The position numbers and the translations under genes were made by a program. Positions 30,910 through 42,846 of a DNA stretch of 64,000 nt are shown in pieces. Each line of letters begins with the position of its first letter. The first letter of the stretch is position 1. This DNA comes from Metaphire vulgaris (lineage: Eukaryota > Annelida > Clitellata > Crassiclitellata > Megascolecidae), in NCBI GenBank assembly GCA_018105865.1, contig CM030856.1, positions 5,593,220 through 5,657,219 of the forward strand, given 5' to 3'. The notes under the pieces are model-generated. The model had not been told where the DNA came from and did no database searches. It saw nothing but the letters and a program-made list of their open reading frames with translations.

Positions 30910-30951
<42 letters not shown>

Positions 30952-30952
30952 T
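30910..30952. repeat. (TTA)n microsatellite
   Basis: Pure ATT/TTA run. A shorter, interrupted TTA stretch lies at about 30777-30820. Confidence 0.9.
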
Positions 30953-32053
30953 ATGTAGTGCTGTAATCACATCTAAGACTGTTAAAAGTGCTTTGGTACA
31001 AAGTGCTATCTAGAATGGATGAGGGATTTGCCTTGAAGAATCCAAGAGTTAGCTTTTATAACGTGATGACCCCGGAAGTTCCAAAGAAGGATAATTGGTC
31101 TATCATTATACTTGAATGAACACTACACCATAAATTGAAATTAATTACATATGTCATGGCTGTTTTAGTGAAATCCGGAATGGCATTCATCATTAGTCGT
31201 GTATTTGATGTTCAGTGTAGAGATGCTATTTTGGGGAATGGAATGTCATTCAATGAGTTTTGAAAGTACGGTAGTGATGAATGCTTCAAACTAGCACGTT
31301 CTGGAATTCGGAGCCAATGTGATCTATCTTAAAAAAGGTGATCATTCCAGTGACATCCGAGGTTGATTTGAGCGGCTGAGTCAAAATAGTGGAAAGTCAC
31401 GAGCAAGCAGTTGTCACTGGGGGGACCAGGGCCTCTTTATTCTGGTTCGGAGTAGTCATGGGATTTGAACATGACCGTCGAGAAATTTGGGGGGTGTAGG
31501 TTGCATGGCCAAAGAGAATACTTTTGCTCGTTGGAGACTTTCGAAGATGTCAATGTCCGCCCCCCCCCATTCCGGAATTCTGGTTACGCCACTGATGGTC
31601 GTGAATGTCTTGGTGTTGGTAGAAATAGGTTTGAACCAACTGGTTGAAGTTATTGACTTAGGAAAGTGAAGACCTTTAGACCAAGGAGATGTAAGCGCCC
31701 TAATTCTGGATCTGAAATCTCTCAGATACAAAGAGGAGCGCTAACAATGACTTACTGCATTGACATTTATTCCTTGATCCGCTAAGATGTTTTAAAAATA
31801 AAATCTGGTGTGACACTTTATTTGTTATTGTTTGTTTTTTTTCTTCAATTTATTCACATATTTCTGGATATTGTTAGCAACCAGTATATGATCAACTGTT
31901 GGATTGCATAGGTTGGATTGGTTTCTACTTCTAACTTTATGCACTTTGCTTCAAAGCAATGGTAATTTTTTAATTCAAAGGGAGCCTTAATGTTGCAACA
32001 GCATTCAATTTGTGCACCATAAAAACCTATAATTTTATTATTTTACTGATGGG

Positions 32054-32243
32054 CAGGGGCGTAGCGACGGGGGGGGGGGGTTACATCGGTATATATACCC
32101 CCAAAATCAGTCTACCTTAAAGTTTTTATGTGATTTACATGTGGTTATATGTGGTTTATATTGTTTATGTGGGTTATAGTTCAGATTTATACCCACCCAA
32201 AATATTTATACCCTCCCAAATCAATTTCCTGGTTACGCCCCTG
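32054..32243. mobile_element. 190-bp hAT-like MITE, CAGGGGCGTAGC family
   Basis: Ends CAGGGGCGTAGC and GGTTACGCCCCTG, with the exact 8-bp duplication CTGATGGG (32046-32053, 32244-32251). The interior has TACCTTAAAGTTTTTATGTG and GGTATATATACCCCC. Other copies are at 37488 and 59228, and a partial one at about 34690-34853. Confidence 0.85.
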
Positions 32244-33532
32244 CTGATGGGGCCTGCATAGCACAACATTGCACAAGTTGCTGCCAACATGGGTAGGTCT
32301 AAACAGTGGCGGAGCCAACTTCAGTCAAGAATCCGGAATAGGGGCACATTGACATTCTCGGGCGTTCATGTGGGAAAAATATTGACGAGCAAAAAAATGT
32401 AATCTCCAACGCTTTTAATTTCTAGCGTTCATTCTCGCGCATTCACATGCTATCCCCCCTCACTAGGCTGTTTTACACAATTCCTACGACCTGTCCAGCC
32501 GGAAAATGGGTCGGCCCCTCCCGTAAGAGCCTTGATTATTATTGAGAAGTTGTATTTTATCAGATCTAGGTCTCAGTGGCGTAGCCAGGATATCCAGAAG
32601 GGGGTTGGTTTTTGGTTTTGACCGTGACCGACTTCGGAAAATCTTGACACGCAAAAAAACGTCATCTCATCTCTTTATCTTCCACATGCTGACAAGCAAA
32701 AATGTCGTCACCTCTTAAACCGTTACTTTCTATAGCCAGGTATCCAAGGAGGGGTTTTGACCCCAAAATCGCGTCCCAAAATTAAAAATATTTTTCGGCA
32801 GCCAATGGGGTTTAACCCACAACCCTACTTGGCTAGGTTACTGTATATAAAACGAGAAGTCAGGCCCGTACGAAGTGGGGGGTGCAGCTGCACCCCCTGG
32901 AAAATTCAGAGGGTGTAGCCAGGCCTGCCGAGAGAAATTCCGGGCCTCTGTGCAGAATAAAATTTCTTGACCTTTTTTTGCTTGTCAACCTTTCCACCCC
33001 GAGCCCCCTTTTACTCGCCGGGCCCCCTCTACTTTATTGTTATTATTCATATTATTGTTAAATTGTTAATTATACGTATTCATCATGGGCCAGCTTCCCC
33101 GACCGCCGGGCCCTGTGCAGTTTGAACAGTTTCCCCCGTGCCCCCTCTCGATCGGCGGCCCTGTGTGTTGCGCAGCCCCTGGAGGCCCGTAGGAATCTGC
33201 ACCCCCTGGAAAAAGAGTAAATTCCGTGCGTGAAGACCTTTTTGCTTGTCAGGAAGCGCGATTACCTTGATTATATTTTTTTGCTCGTCATGTTTTTTAA
33301 GATACGAATGTTTTCTTAAGAAAATCTGAAAATCTGCACCCCCTGCTGAAAATTCGTTCCGACGTGCCTGCGAGAAGTTAATTGCAAGTTTTTTTACCAG
33401 AAATGTCAATGTGCCCCCCCCCCACCCCCATTCCGGAACTCTGGTTACGCCACCGCTCCTAAGTGCCGACACTATAGTAGGCTTTGTACTGTATACAGTA
33501 AGTGTACACAGTTCCCCCGGAGACCCTTTAAG

Positions 33533-33901
33533 CATGGGCGTAAAACATGGGGGGACGGCGGGGGACGGTACCCCCGAATAATTAGTTGGCGGGGGACAGA
33601 GTATCAATTATCCCCCCCCATGTTTTGGGCTATATGGTAAAAAATTCTATCCTATCCCATGATGTTGATGTCAGAATTACGCCAAATCCACATTCTCTCA
33701 TTTCGGATGACCTTTTTTTTGCTTGTCAGGGTATTTGGAGAGGGAAAAATATAGAAATATCAGGATTACCTTCTTTTTGGCTTTTCAGGACGTATTTCAT
33801 GGGCGATTTTAAGTCCCCACCATAATATGCAATATCCCCCCACCCCAAAAATGATCGAAAAAAATTCTATCCCCCATGTTGACGCCAGGTTTACGCCCCT
33901 G
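33533..33901. mobile_element. 369-bp hAT-like element
   Basis: Ends CATGGGCGTAAA and TTTACGCCCCTG, with the exact 8-bp duplication CCTTTAAG (33525-33532, 33902-33909). It contains GACC(T)nGCTTGTCAGG, the reverse of the shared internal word. Confidence 0.8.
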
Positions 33902-34484
33902 CCTTTAAGGATCTACAGCTCGGTGATTCACCGTTATTGGTTACATCGTCGATGATACAGACGAATGCGCCCGCAAAGTGTGCACGATCGAAATTCCGAC
34001 GCCGGGGCAAACGGTTTCGGCGTGCATTCAACGCCTCGATCATTCCACGCGATACGCGAACCGAGGCCTATATTGAGTTGATGGAATCCGAGATAATGAC
34101 CGTTGCTTGCGTTTTACAGGTTGATCCACCTTTCGCAAGCCTTCACCGGATCGATTATTCCAACCTCCTGTTTCCTTTGTCTAGAGACTCGGGGATCTTT
34201 CCGCCTTTTGTGCTCCACGTCTCGGCCCCCTTCCTTCCCTCTTGCGACGACGATGCCGAAGGTAGCAGCAGAAGGCGTTCGTAGCGGCATTCACTTAACC
34301 GACTGTATCGATCGACGATGAGTTTGGCGACATCTTCCAATCGAAGCGGTTATGTCGTTCCTGTCCGTTGCTCGTATAAGTGACGAGTCTATGCGACGAT
34401 TAGAGCGTTTAATCGGAAATCTTTCCCTTCGCCTAGGAATTAATGATTTAGAAAATACTATACGTGGAGTCTGGTACACTATGC

Positions 34485-34527
<43 letters not shown>
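34485..34527. repeat. (TA)n microsatellite
   Basis: Pure AT run. It is followed by a degraded copy of the CAGTGGCGGCTC MITE family (about 34540-34690) and a partial CAGGGGCGTAGC family copy (about 34690-34853). Confidence 0.9.
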
Positions 34528-34529
<2 letters not shown>

Positions 34530-35308
34530 AGGTCCGCTATAGAAGATGGGGCAGCCCTCCCCAAATGCCCACCCCTGTCTGTAGGGGCCTATACTTAATA
34601 CTGCAAACAGTCGTCAACAAATGGTTGGCCATTATGATTATAGGACCCAGGGCCCAACGCCCCCCCGAAGCAGGCCAAATCCTGGAATTTGATTTGGGCC
34701 CGCATAAAGATTTGGGGCAGGTAAAATCTTAACTATAAACCACATAAACCATATAATAAACTACATATAACCACATAAATCACATAAAAACTTTAAGGTA
34801 GACTGACTTGGGGGATATATACCGATATACCTCCCCGTCGCTACGCCCCTGAAGGAAGGTATTGCGTGCATTGCGTATATCTTTTAACGGTCTTGAAAAG
34901 TCTGACAGCAAAGAAAATTATTAAGGTCATCGCCACTTTTTTAACAATTAGAGGCCTAGTTTTCTGTGTTTTCGGGAAATCTGGAAATCGCTGAAACTTT
35001 TTTGTGAGAACATTATAAGCGATTCACAGACATTTTACTATTTTAGGGACCCGTTACTGTTCTGTCGAGGGGCCCGGAATTTCTTTCGACGGGCCTGGAT
35101 GATATACAAGGCACAGACAATCGCAAATTAAAATCCCAACGGGTTCTAACACAGGACGGACGCTACTGAATGATGCTGTCTGAAGTCCTCTGATCCTGGT
35201 TATTATTATGAATAAGCTTAGAGGCCCTGGTTCTTTTCAGAATGTTGGAATCGGCAACAGAGTTAACTACAAAGCTTAGCATTTAGGATTTAACTTTTTG
35301 TAAGGAGA

Positions 35309-35714
35309 CAGTGGCGGTTCCAGGATTTCTTGGTGGAGGGATGAAATAAATTCATAGAAAGTTGGTGGGGAATGGGGATGAAAATAGAAAGAAAAATCAA
35401 TAAACTTTTTTGAAAAAGATAGTGAAAAGTTCCAGGATTTTTTGGTGGGGATGAAATTTGAAAGTTGGCGGGGATAAAAATAGAAGGAAAAAATCAATAA
35501 ACTTTGCCGAAAAAGGGCGAAAATGGAATTTTTCCCTAATTTGACTATATATACTTTGACCGAAAAATAGGTTGACAAGCATAAAAAGATCATTCGCAGT
35601 TAGTTTTACTAAACGTTTACCCAAAAATAGGTTTCACAATCAAAAACGTAAGTCCCGAAGTCCGGTGGGGAATGCATCCTCGCTCATCCCCCACGTGAAA
35701 CCGCCACTGCACTG
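35309..35714. mobile_element. 406-bp hAT-like element
   Basis: Starts CAGTGGCGGTTCCAGG and ends GTGAAACCGCCACTGCACTG. The exact duplication TAAGGAGA lies at 35301-35308 and 35715-35722. The interior has a tandem copy of its own left end (TTCCAGGATTT...TTGGTGGGGATGAAA). Confidence 0.75.
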
Positions 35715-35855
35715 TAAGGAGACCCAGTAAACAATATGCTTTCAAGATGTCGCTTTATAGGTGGGAAATTTCACAAAGAAGCGAGTTCAGTTTTTAAAAG
35801 CGTACCGTCATTCCACTGCTTTAGCTTTGATAAGCTCTTCTATGCTGCTTTTAGC

Positions 35856-36028
35856 CAATGTTTATTCTAGGCATCAATGTTCATCCCAAGTTTTAAAATT
35901 CCCTCCTAAAAAAAAATTTGTATATGTTGGCCATGGAAATTCCCAAAAAAAAAAAAAAAGGAGATACAAATCTTGTCCCCAAACATTTCAAATTCCCCCC
36001 AATGTCAAGGTGGCTAGAATAAACACTG
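35856..36028. mobile_element. degraded hAT-like MITE, CAGTGTTTATTCTAG family
   Basis: Starts CAATGTTTATTCTAGG and ends GGCTAGAATAAACACTG. No target duplication is visible. Confidence 0.55.
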
Positions 36029-36506
36029 CAGGACGGACATCAACGAAATAACAGAGACCAAAGCGGTGAGAGAGAACAGATAAGGCAACCCGAAGATACA
36101 GGTAACGGAGAGAAGAGAGAAATGCAACAACAACTGCGATGCATTCATTATTTCTGGTCTGACATGAAATTCCTAAATCAGTCATTTGCATATTTTCAAG
36201 TTTTCTTTTTAACAGTTCATCGGTAATATTTTACAACACTTTGAACGTTTCTTACTTTAATTAATACAAAATTATGCCTATATCTTCAAGTTGTTTGGCT
36301 ACTACTTTTAAGCAGACCTTTCTGAATTGTAGGTTTAAAAAATTATGTCTTTATGCACATTTGACTTCAAAGTTTCTGTGCCTGTGGAAGCTCCCGAAAA
36401 CACCAGGCTTAATAATAATCTATTGTGAATGAGCTGTCTCGCTAATTTTTTGAAAGGTCTAACACTTAACACTTGCAAACAAAATGCATTCGATTTCACA
36501 TCTGTG

Positions 36507-36694
36507 CAGTGGCGGCTCTAGGATTTGGCAAGTGGGAGGGAGGCCGTTGGGGTGGCAACTTCTAATCATGGGGGCCAACCATTTGTTGTTTAATGTATGT
36601 AGCATTAAGTATAGGGTCCCAACTGGAAGGGCCACTGGGGGGCCAGGCACTCAATGGGGGCACGGGCCCCCCTGCCCCGGTGGAGCCGCCACTG
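36507..36694. mobile_element. 188-bp hAT-like MITE, CAGTGGCGGCTC family
   Basis: Perfect ends CAGTGGCGGCTC / GAGCCGCCACTG and the exact 8-bp duplication CATCTGTG (36499-36506, 36695-36702). It is in opposite orientation to 2664-2844. It sits 26 bases beyond the GPCR stop codon, so it is probably within its 3' UTR. Confidence 0.85.
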
Positions 36695-36720
36695 CATCTG
36701 TGGTCTGAATGCTCATCGTT

Positions 36721-38848
36721 CTAGACATTGGTCTCTTGGCTCTCGCCTTCCGTATTGCCCGCGTCGAATCGCTGTAAGCGTACATGGTTGGACGTACGGC
36801 TCTTCGCGCCGGCGGAACCCGTTCCGGTAAACAGTTCCCTGAACGTATCGCGGAACTGTCGACTCATGCCGCAGTAGATGAAGAAGTTCAGCGGGTAGCT
36901 GAGCAGGATGAAGAGGTTGATCAGCAGCGAGATGACGGAGATGGCGTCGCTGGAGAAGATCGGAACGTCCCAGGCGTTGTTGCAGATCAGAGCGATGAGG
37001 AAAACGGCCAGCGGAAACTCGACGAGCAGGAAAAGTCCGACGACGGAAACGAGCATCATCGTCGTCGAGTTGCTCTCCTGGAGTCGCTTGCTCTCCGCCC
37101 GTCGGTTCTGCCGCAGCAGCTGGCTGCGTCGGCGCTGGGCGACCTTGAGCGCGTGGACGAGTATGGCGTTCAGGACGACCAGCGACGTGCACGGCACGAA
37201 GTGAATGAACGCCACGCGCAACCAGTAGTAGACGTTGTAGTAGACGCTCGGGTTGAGACCGACGAAGAACGAGTACTGCTCGTAGCAGCCGGTGACGAAG
37301 GTACGCGGTTCGGAGACGGAGTTCAGCTCGATGGGAAAGAAGTCGTATTCGACGAAGCGACAGAGCTGGGACGCGAGCGAAGCCACGTAGACGCCGGCGA
37401 TAACTAGCACGGCGTTGCGAATCGTACACAATCTTTTCGCGGCGATCGGATGGCAGACGTAGATGTATCTGTCGGAAGAGATATATAAAGGGGCGTAGCG
37501 ACGGGGGTATATCGGTATATATACCCCCAAAAAAATCAGACTACCTTAAAATGTTTAATGTATTTTTTTATAGATGTTCTAAGTATTTTAAGATTTTTAC
37601 TTACACCCCAAAAACACATTATACCCCCAAATCAACTTTTGGCTACGCCCCTGGATATACAGACAGTGTTTTATACAGGCCTGAAAAGAGAAATTTCCAC
37701 CACCACCACCCCCCCGCCAACCGCAAAAATCAACCCCCCCCCCCACACACATCACAGCACTGCCGCAAATTTTTGCATTGAACTGTGTCTCTTCCCATCA
37801 AGCCAAGTCAATTTGCCCCCTCCTCAAAGCCTGGGGTCTGGATAAAACACGGTGTTTTATCCAGGCTTGTTAGAGGAGACCCCAAGAGAAACTCAACATC
37901 CCCCTCCGAAAAAAATTCCACCAAAAAAATCCCATAGTGACAATATTATTTTGCATTGAACTGTGTCTCGTCCCTTCAAGTCAAATCAATTCCCCTCCCC
38001 TAAAGACCGGGAGTCTGGATAAAACAATGACTGCATAATTAATTATAGGACTTTTGTTCACCTATATGCTGTCTTCTTTTCTGTGTGTCTCTGTAGTTAA
38101 TAGTTCAGCAGGCATTTTGCTGTTTTCTGGTTTCTTTCGGTGTTTTACTTGTAGTTTGTCTATTTGTTTTCCTTGACTGTAGCAATTGCGAAATAAAGAT
38201 ATATGCATAGACGTAAACTTCTATTAGGCCGCTAGGCTAGAACCCCCACTCTTTGACAGGCCACCGTAGGGAAGGAGAAGGTATAGGGTTGACACCCGAC
38301 CACTTTTTTAAATCCAAGTTTACGCCGATCATGAAAATCATCGCTTACCTTTGTACCGCCAAGGCGACCGTAAGCCAAATCGAAGCAGTATGCGAAACGG
38401 TCGGCAAGTACTCGGTCAGACAGAAGTACGGAAAGCAGAGCTGGTACGGTATCCAGTCGGCGTACCTCCCGGCGGTGTAGACCCCGACGTAGAAGGGAAG
38501 CGGCCAGAGACCGGTCAGCGTGTCGGACACGGCCATCGCGACGAGCAGGACGTTGGTGGGACTTCGCACCGTCTTCTTCATGAGAACCAGACAGACGAGG
38601 CAGTTGGTGACCAGCGTCACCAGGACAAGAGGCGGGGACATGTACCCGTGGATGAGTACGGCAAGCGGGTTGGCGTCGAAGCGGTGCGGTCCGGTACATC
38701 CGCGATCCACGGTGTCGTTGCCCCCGCAGACGGCTTCGTTTCCCAGGGCGGTCCGGTAGCGCTGCTGTTCCAGAAGACCCGCTTGGTCGGTACCGTTGTT
38801 GCGGTCGGTGTTTACCTCCCATCCGTCTTTTTGTAGCGCCATCGTCAT
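36721..38848 (-). CDS. class A GPCR, sex peptide / myoinhibitory peptide receptor-like
   Basis: Two exons on the minus strand: 38848-38349 and 37468-36721, GT-AG, splitting an Arg codon, 415 residues. The N-terminus has sequons NGT (Asn18) and NDT (Asn44). Seven helices are visible: LVLVTLVTNCLVCLVLM (TM1), SPTNVLLVAMAVSDTLTGLW (TM2), HTASIWLTVALAVQRYIYVC (TM3), AVLVIAGVYVASLAS (TM4), VAFIHFVPCTSLVVLNAI (TM5), MMLVSVVGLFLLVEFPLA (TM6) and LLINLFILLSYPLNFFIYCG (TM7). DRY is QRY, and the NPxxY region reads YPLNFFIY. The YIYVCHP start of loop 2 and FFIYCGMSRQFRDTF after TM7 are hallmarks of the sex peptide receptor group, which binds short neuropeptides such as MIPs. The ligand here is inference. 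The start could also be the Met two codons on. Confidence 0.85.
37488..37653. mobile_element. 166-bp hAT-like MITE, CAGGGGCGTAGC family, in GPCR intron
   Basis: Ends AAGGGGCGTAGC and GGCTACGCCCCTG. Flanks GATATATA (37480-37487) and GATATACA (37654-37661) agree at 7 of 8. It starts 20 bases upstream of the exon 2 acceptor. Confidence 0.75.
37664..38029. mobile_element. head-to-tail dimer of CAGTGTTTTATCCAGG-family MITE
   Basis: The first unit starts CAGTGTTTTATACAGGCC and ends GTCTGGATAAAACAC. The second unit starts at once, GGTGTTTTATCCAGGC, and ends GTCTGGATAAAACAATG. It lies in the GPCR intron. Confidence 0.65.
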
Positions 38849-39394
38849 CGCGATTTATATTCAGGACTAGCGAAGCTTAGTATACGTGCCATAGTGTTGC
38901 ATAACGATCTAATAGTTTGCGTGCACGTATTAACCGACTTGCGGCTTCGAAAAGTGTCCTAACATCGCATAGGGTCTGTGCATGTAGCCTATGCCTATTC
39001 GCTTGGCTCTGTTCAGAGCATTTTTAAAAAGAGTTTTCAAATGTTGTCGAAGTTTTGACAATTTGAATCAAAATACTGGTATTTCTTGTGCATAACCTTT
39101 AGGAGTTTAGGTTTTGATCTGATGTTTCAGTCCTACACATGAGCACGTTGCAATTTCAGTATTACGTTTTCTGGGATTAGCACTATTTTGACCATTTCCG
39201 ATCTTAAATTGCCTATCAGAAGAAATAGGGCCTAACGAACTGTCGTTCTTACGACTTGGATTAGTCGAGGACAGCGGTCACAAGCCTGCGATGAATCCAT
39301 GGAAATTTAGCACCTAAAAATTTGAACCAATTAACACATCTGGTGATAAAATAAATATAATCGTCGCCATACGCATATAAGGCCTAAGCCAAGG

Positions 39395-39745
39395 CCATTT
39401 TAACGTACAGTGATATACAAAAAGTGCAGTGATAAATTGAAAATGTGCAGTGTTAAAATGACAATCGTTCAGGGATATTTCTAAAATTGTGAATTTGGGG
39501 GTGTCGACCTAAAATTGGGGTGTCCGGAGCTAATTAGTATGCATTTTGTATGCATACCATTGTCACATTACCAAATTTGAGAAGTGTCGACCTCAAATTG
39601 GGGGTGTTGGGGGGGGTTAGGGGGTGTAAAAATATCCTGCAATCGTCTGGCTTTGTGCAATGACAAATAATTTTCCAGACGACCGTCTTTAGCTGGTTTT
39701 TCGCGGATGTCCACAAATTTTCTGAGTTTAGCGCAGTGATAAATG
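39395..39745. mobile_element. repeat of CAGGGCC...TTTAACG family with nested MITE
   Basis: The outer part matches 39973-40173 (TTTTAACGTACAGTGATA ... GGATGTCCACAAATTTTCTG). A 170-bp hAT-like element interrupts it. Confidence 0.6.
39470..39639. mobile_element. nested 170-bp hAT-like MITE
   Basis: Ends CAGGGATATTTCTA and TGTAAAAATATCCTG. Flanks CAATCGTT (39462-39469) and CAATCGTC (39640-39647) agree at 7 of 8. A related copy lies around 4112-4265. Confidence 0.7.
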
Positions 39746-39972
39746 TTCACTAAATTTCCAACTCTTACTCAAAGTTCCATTCTTGCTCATACGCAGCACG
39801 CGACAGTGGGGAACTAATTATCCAAAATTCGAAAATTCGAAAATTCAAACTTAGTGACGTTTCGTACATATTCTTCTTCACTGAGGTGCTCTGTCCAAAG
39901 ACAGGTTCCATACACCACCGTGTCGCCACTCCTCTATATATCTTGGGCTTTTATCTTCAGAACTGAGGTTTG

Positions 39973-40173
39973 CAGGGCCTGTTTTAACGTGCAGTGATAC
40001 ACAAAATGTGCAGTGATAAAATGAAAATGTGCTGTGGTAAAGTGCAATTTTCTGTGCTTTGTGCAGTGATACATTTTTCGGACGACCTTTTTAAACTTAT
40101 TTTTGCGTGGATGTCCACAAAATTTAATTTCCTGAGTTTAGTGCAATGATAAATTGTTCTTAAAACAGGCCCT
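39973..40173. mobile_element. 201-bp TIR element, CAGGGCCTGTTTTAA family
   Basis: Ends CAGGGCCTGTTTTAA and TTAAAACAGGCCCT. Flanks GAGGTTTG and GAGGTTTC agree at 7 of 8. The interior has several CAGTGATAAA motifs. Confidence 0.7.
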
Positions 40174-40589
40174 GAGGTTTCGTACATCGCCCAATCCAAA
40201 ATTAAGCCACGCGTTGACTGCGCATGATCAAACCAGCGGAAGAATTCGATTGGCTAGCATACGAGATACCAGCCATTACTCTAATCCTCGAAATGTGCAG
40301 ACTGGTGAACTGAAAAACCGATACACTGAAAAAATCTATTAAGATGCTTCCTGTTTCGAACGGTATTGAGTGCTTCTCTTTAAACGAATATGTGTTGTCC
40401 TGTATATTTTCTATTGCCGTAAGAATAGACCTGTACCGATCACTATTTTGAGCGGTGGCTTGCGTGCTGTGAAGGCGGTCGCTTGTTGCATAAACGTCAG
40501 GACGATAAAGTAATATTCTTTGGGAGTCGAAAAGAATCGAATAATTCCTTAAATAGAATAGCTCAATGGCAAATTTCATCTATCTCGGT

Positions 40590-40763
40590 GTCTGTCTATC
40601 TGTCAATCTGTTTGACTCTGGCTCTCTGCCTCTGTCTGTCTGTCTGTTTCTTTTTTGGCTTTCTCTTTCCTTCTGTCTCTCTTTCATTCTGTCTCTTTTT
40701 CTCTCTCTCTGTCTCTTTCTGTCTCTCTCTGTCTCTCTCTGTCTCTCTGTCTGTCTCTCTCTT
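40590..40763. repeat. GTCT/CT-rich low-complexity tract
   Basis: Irregular mix of TCTG and CT units, giving artefactual Leu/Ser/Cys-rich open frames. Confidence 0.9.
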
Positions 40764-40850
40764 CGTTGTTAATAATTTGATTGCGTCAATGGGTTCTATA
40801 ATGAATTAAAAAATAGCAGACACGCCCTACTGTAGCTGGTGTGATTATAC

Positions 40851-41026
40851 CAGGGTTTAATCTAGGCCGTTTCCGGAGGGGAAAATTGCCCTTTCCCCCC
40901 GGAAATTTTGACATACTACATTAACTAACAGCAGCCCCCTAGCAGAATTCCCCCGGCTTTGTCAATCCCCCCCCGGCCTTTTTCAGTTCCCCCTCCCCGG
41001 AGTCCAGGAGTCTAGATTAAACACTG
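40851..41026. mobile_element. 176-bp hAT-like MITE, TTTAATCTAGG family
   Basis: Starts CAGGGTTTAATCTAGGCC and ends GTCTAGATTAAACACTG. The exact 8-bp duplication GATTATAC lies at 40843-40850 and 41027-41034. Copies are at 45429 (reverse) and 53721. Confidence 0.85.
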
Positions 41027-42284
41027 GATTATACTTGCAGCAAACCCTGCGACTCCAATGCTGGGAGCGCCTCTGAGTAGAAATAGAAGAGTCGCTACAC
41101 AAATGCCACATTACATTACGAACAAGATAAGGGTCTGTTCTGGCCTCGTCAAGTAGGCTACAACTAGTTAATAAAAATTATAAGGATTGACAGTAAGAAA
41201 TAATGATAAGAAATACCACTTGCCCATCACTGCTATAGGTCTACTACTGAAATGGTCCAGCAAAAGCATGTAGGGCCTAATGTCCAATTTCCATTGTCAT
41301 TGATGCTTTTGCCGAATCGTAAAAGTGTATTGATATTTTCATAAAAATTTCAGTTTTTATCTGCCATTCTAATGCGTATATAAACAATAAACTGTAAAAG
41401 GTTTCTTTATTATTATTATTATTATTAAATGGTTCAGCAAAAGCATGTAATGCCCATTGTCATTGATGCTTTTACCGAATCGTAAAAGTGTATTGATATT
41501 TTCATTTTGATTTCAGTTTTTTTTCGATCTGCTATTCTCAGTAGGCAGTAGTAGTAGTAGTAATAGTAGCTGTAAAGTAGTTCTTTATTATTATAATATT
41601 AATCCGTATAATTAATTATAGCAGCGTGTCGGCATTACGTTTACGTTAAGTATGATTGGCGCTGGCAGGTATGCAGAATGCCATAACAACACCAGGTAGG
41701 CCTACCAGGTTAATAATGGTTAATAAAACTGGGAAATTTCACCAAGGAACTGCGACGAAAAGACTTCTGCTTATAGACTTCTAAAAATGTCTTTATGGTT
41801 CTGAAATTTCTTTTGATTCAGGCGCTGGTTAAATCCAGCCACGCTTTTTGTTATAAAAGCGGCAGATGAACTTTTGCAATAAATCATTTCAGGTTTTTTT
41901 ATTGCTCGACTGTAAAACGGCATTTCCGGTCTCTGATAGTTGTCGTTTCTACTGGACTTCTGTCATTACCAGGACTTAGCGTGCAAGTCCTATACATGGA
42001 CTTTCTCTAAACCGTCTTCTAATCGAGGGTCTGTAACGAAATTTTTCAGGCAGGCGAAGACTCTTTCCAGTGGCTATATATATTTCTTCTCCATAGAACG
42101 TGCAGTATATAAATTAGCGACTACTTTCGGACCCTGCAGTCGGCCTATGTGCTTCGTTTCTTAAAGTAGCGAATGCAGACGATGTTTGGACGTCGTCTGC
42201 TTTAATAAGACAACTCCCCGATGAGCCATTACAGACAACGCGGATAAGGCTCTAAAGCTTTCGAGCAGCTGACATATACGCACG

Positions 42285-42287
<3 letters not shown>

Positions 42288-42321
<34 letters not shown>
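42288..42321. repeat. (CA)n microsatellite
   Basis: Pure CA run. Confidence 0.9.
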
Positions 42322-42322
<1 letters not shown>

Positions 42323-42803
42323 GTAGACGCAAGAAAGCACGTCTTCGGAAACATATCTTTTCGTTAGTTAATAATTATGCCAGCGGTTTCTCGCCCAGGA
42401 TAAGACACCAAGTTTGCTGTCAGAAAGTAGGCTGCACTTTCTGTGGCTTGTTGTCAAACAGGATCGGTAACAAACGCCTAAAATTAAGAAATTCTAGCTC
42501 TGCACACCTTCGAGAAAAGGGAAAATAATTACAGCCGGGGGTGTGAAAACACCCCAAAATGCGGATGAGGGTTAAAATATAGGCCTATTTACGTATAGGC
42601 GCTAGCCATGGAATTTACAGTAGGCCTATAAAATGTAGGCTATACACTGTATACAGTACATGTATAGTATACATGTAATGTATATATATATAGCCTACTA
42701 AATACCCATACAGTATAGGTGTTAGTTACTATATATATCCACGCATTTTATGTCTATAAAAATATATGCATAGAAATATATATAGGCCTATATAATTATA
42801 TAT

Positions 42804-42846
42804 ATGTGTGTGTGTGTGTGCGTGTGTGTGTGTGCATGTGTGTGTG
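42804..42846. repeat. (GT)n microsatellite
   Basis: GT run with a few interruptions, after an (AT)-rich stretch. Confidence 0.9.

Larger units (their letters stand above)
29438..36720. other. intergenic, repeat-rich
   Basis: After the TVP23 3' UTR the region holds many MITE copies (listed separately), a LINE/SINE tail at about 30822-30881, and microsatellites. A CpG-rich block at about 33937-34460 has open frames on both strands but no protein family I recognise. Confidence 0.55.

Noticed and set aside
33083..33607. 174-codon minus-strand frame
   Set aside because: Spans several MITE pieces including the start of the 33533 element; no conserved motif.
36784..37407. 207-codon plus-strand frame, charged
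   Set aside because: Antisense shadow of the GPCR second exon; the minus frame has seven helices and conserved motifs.
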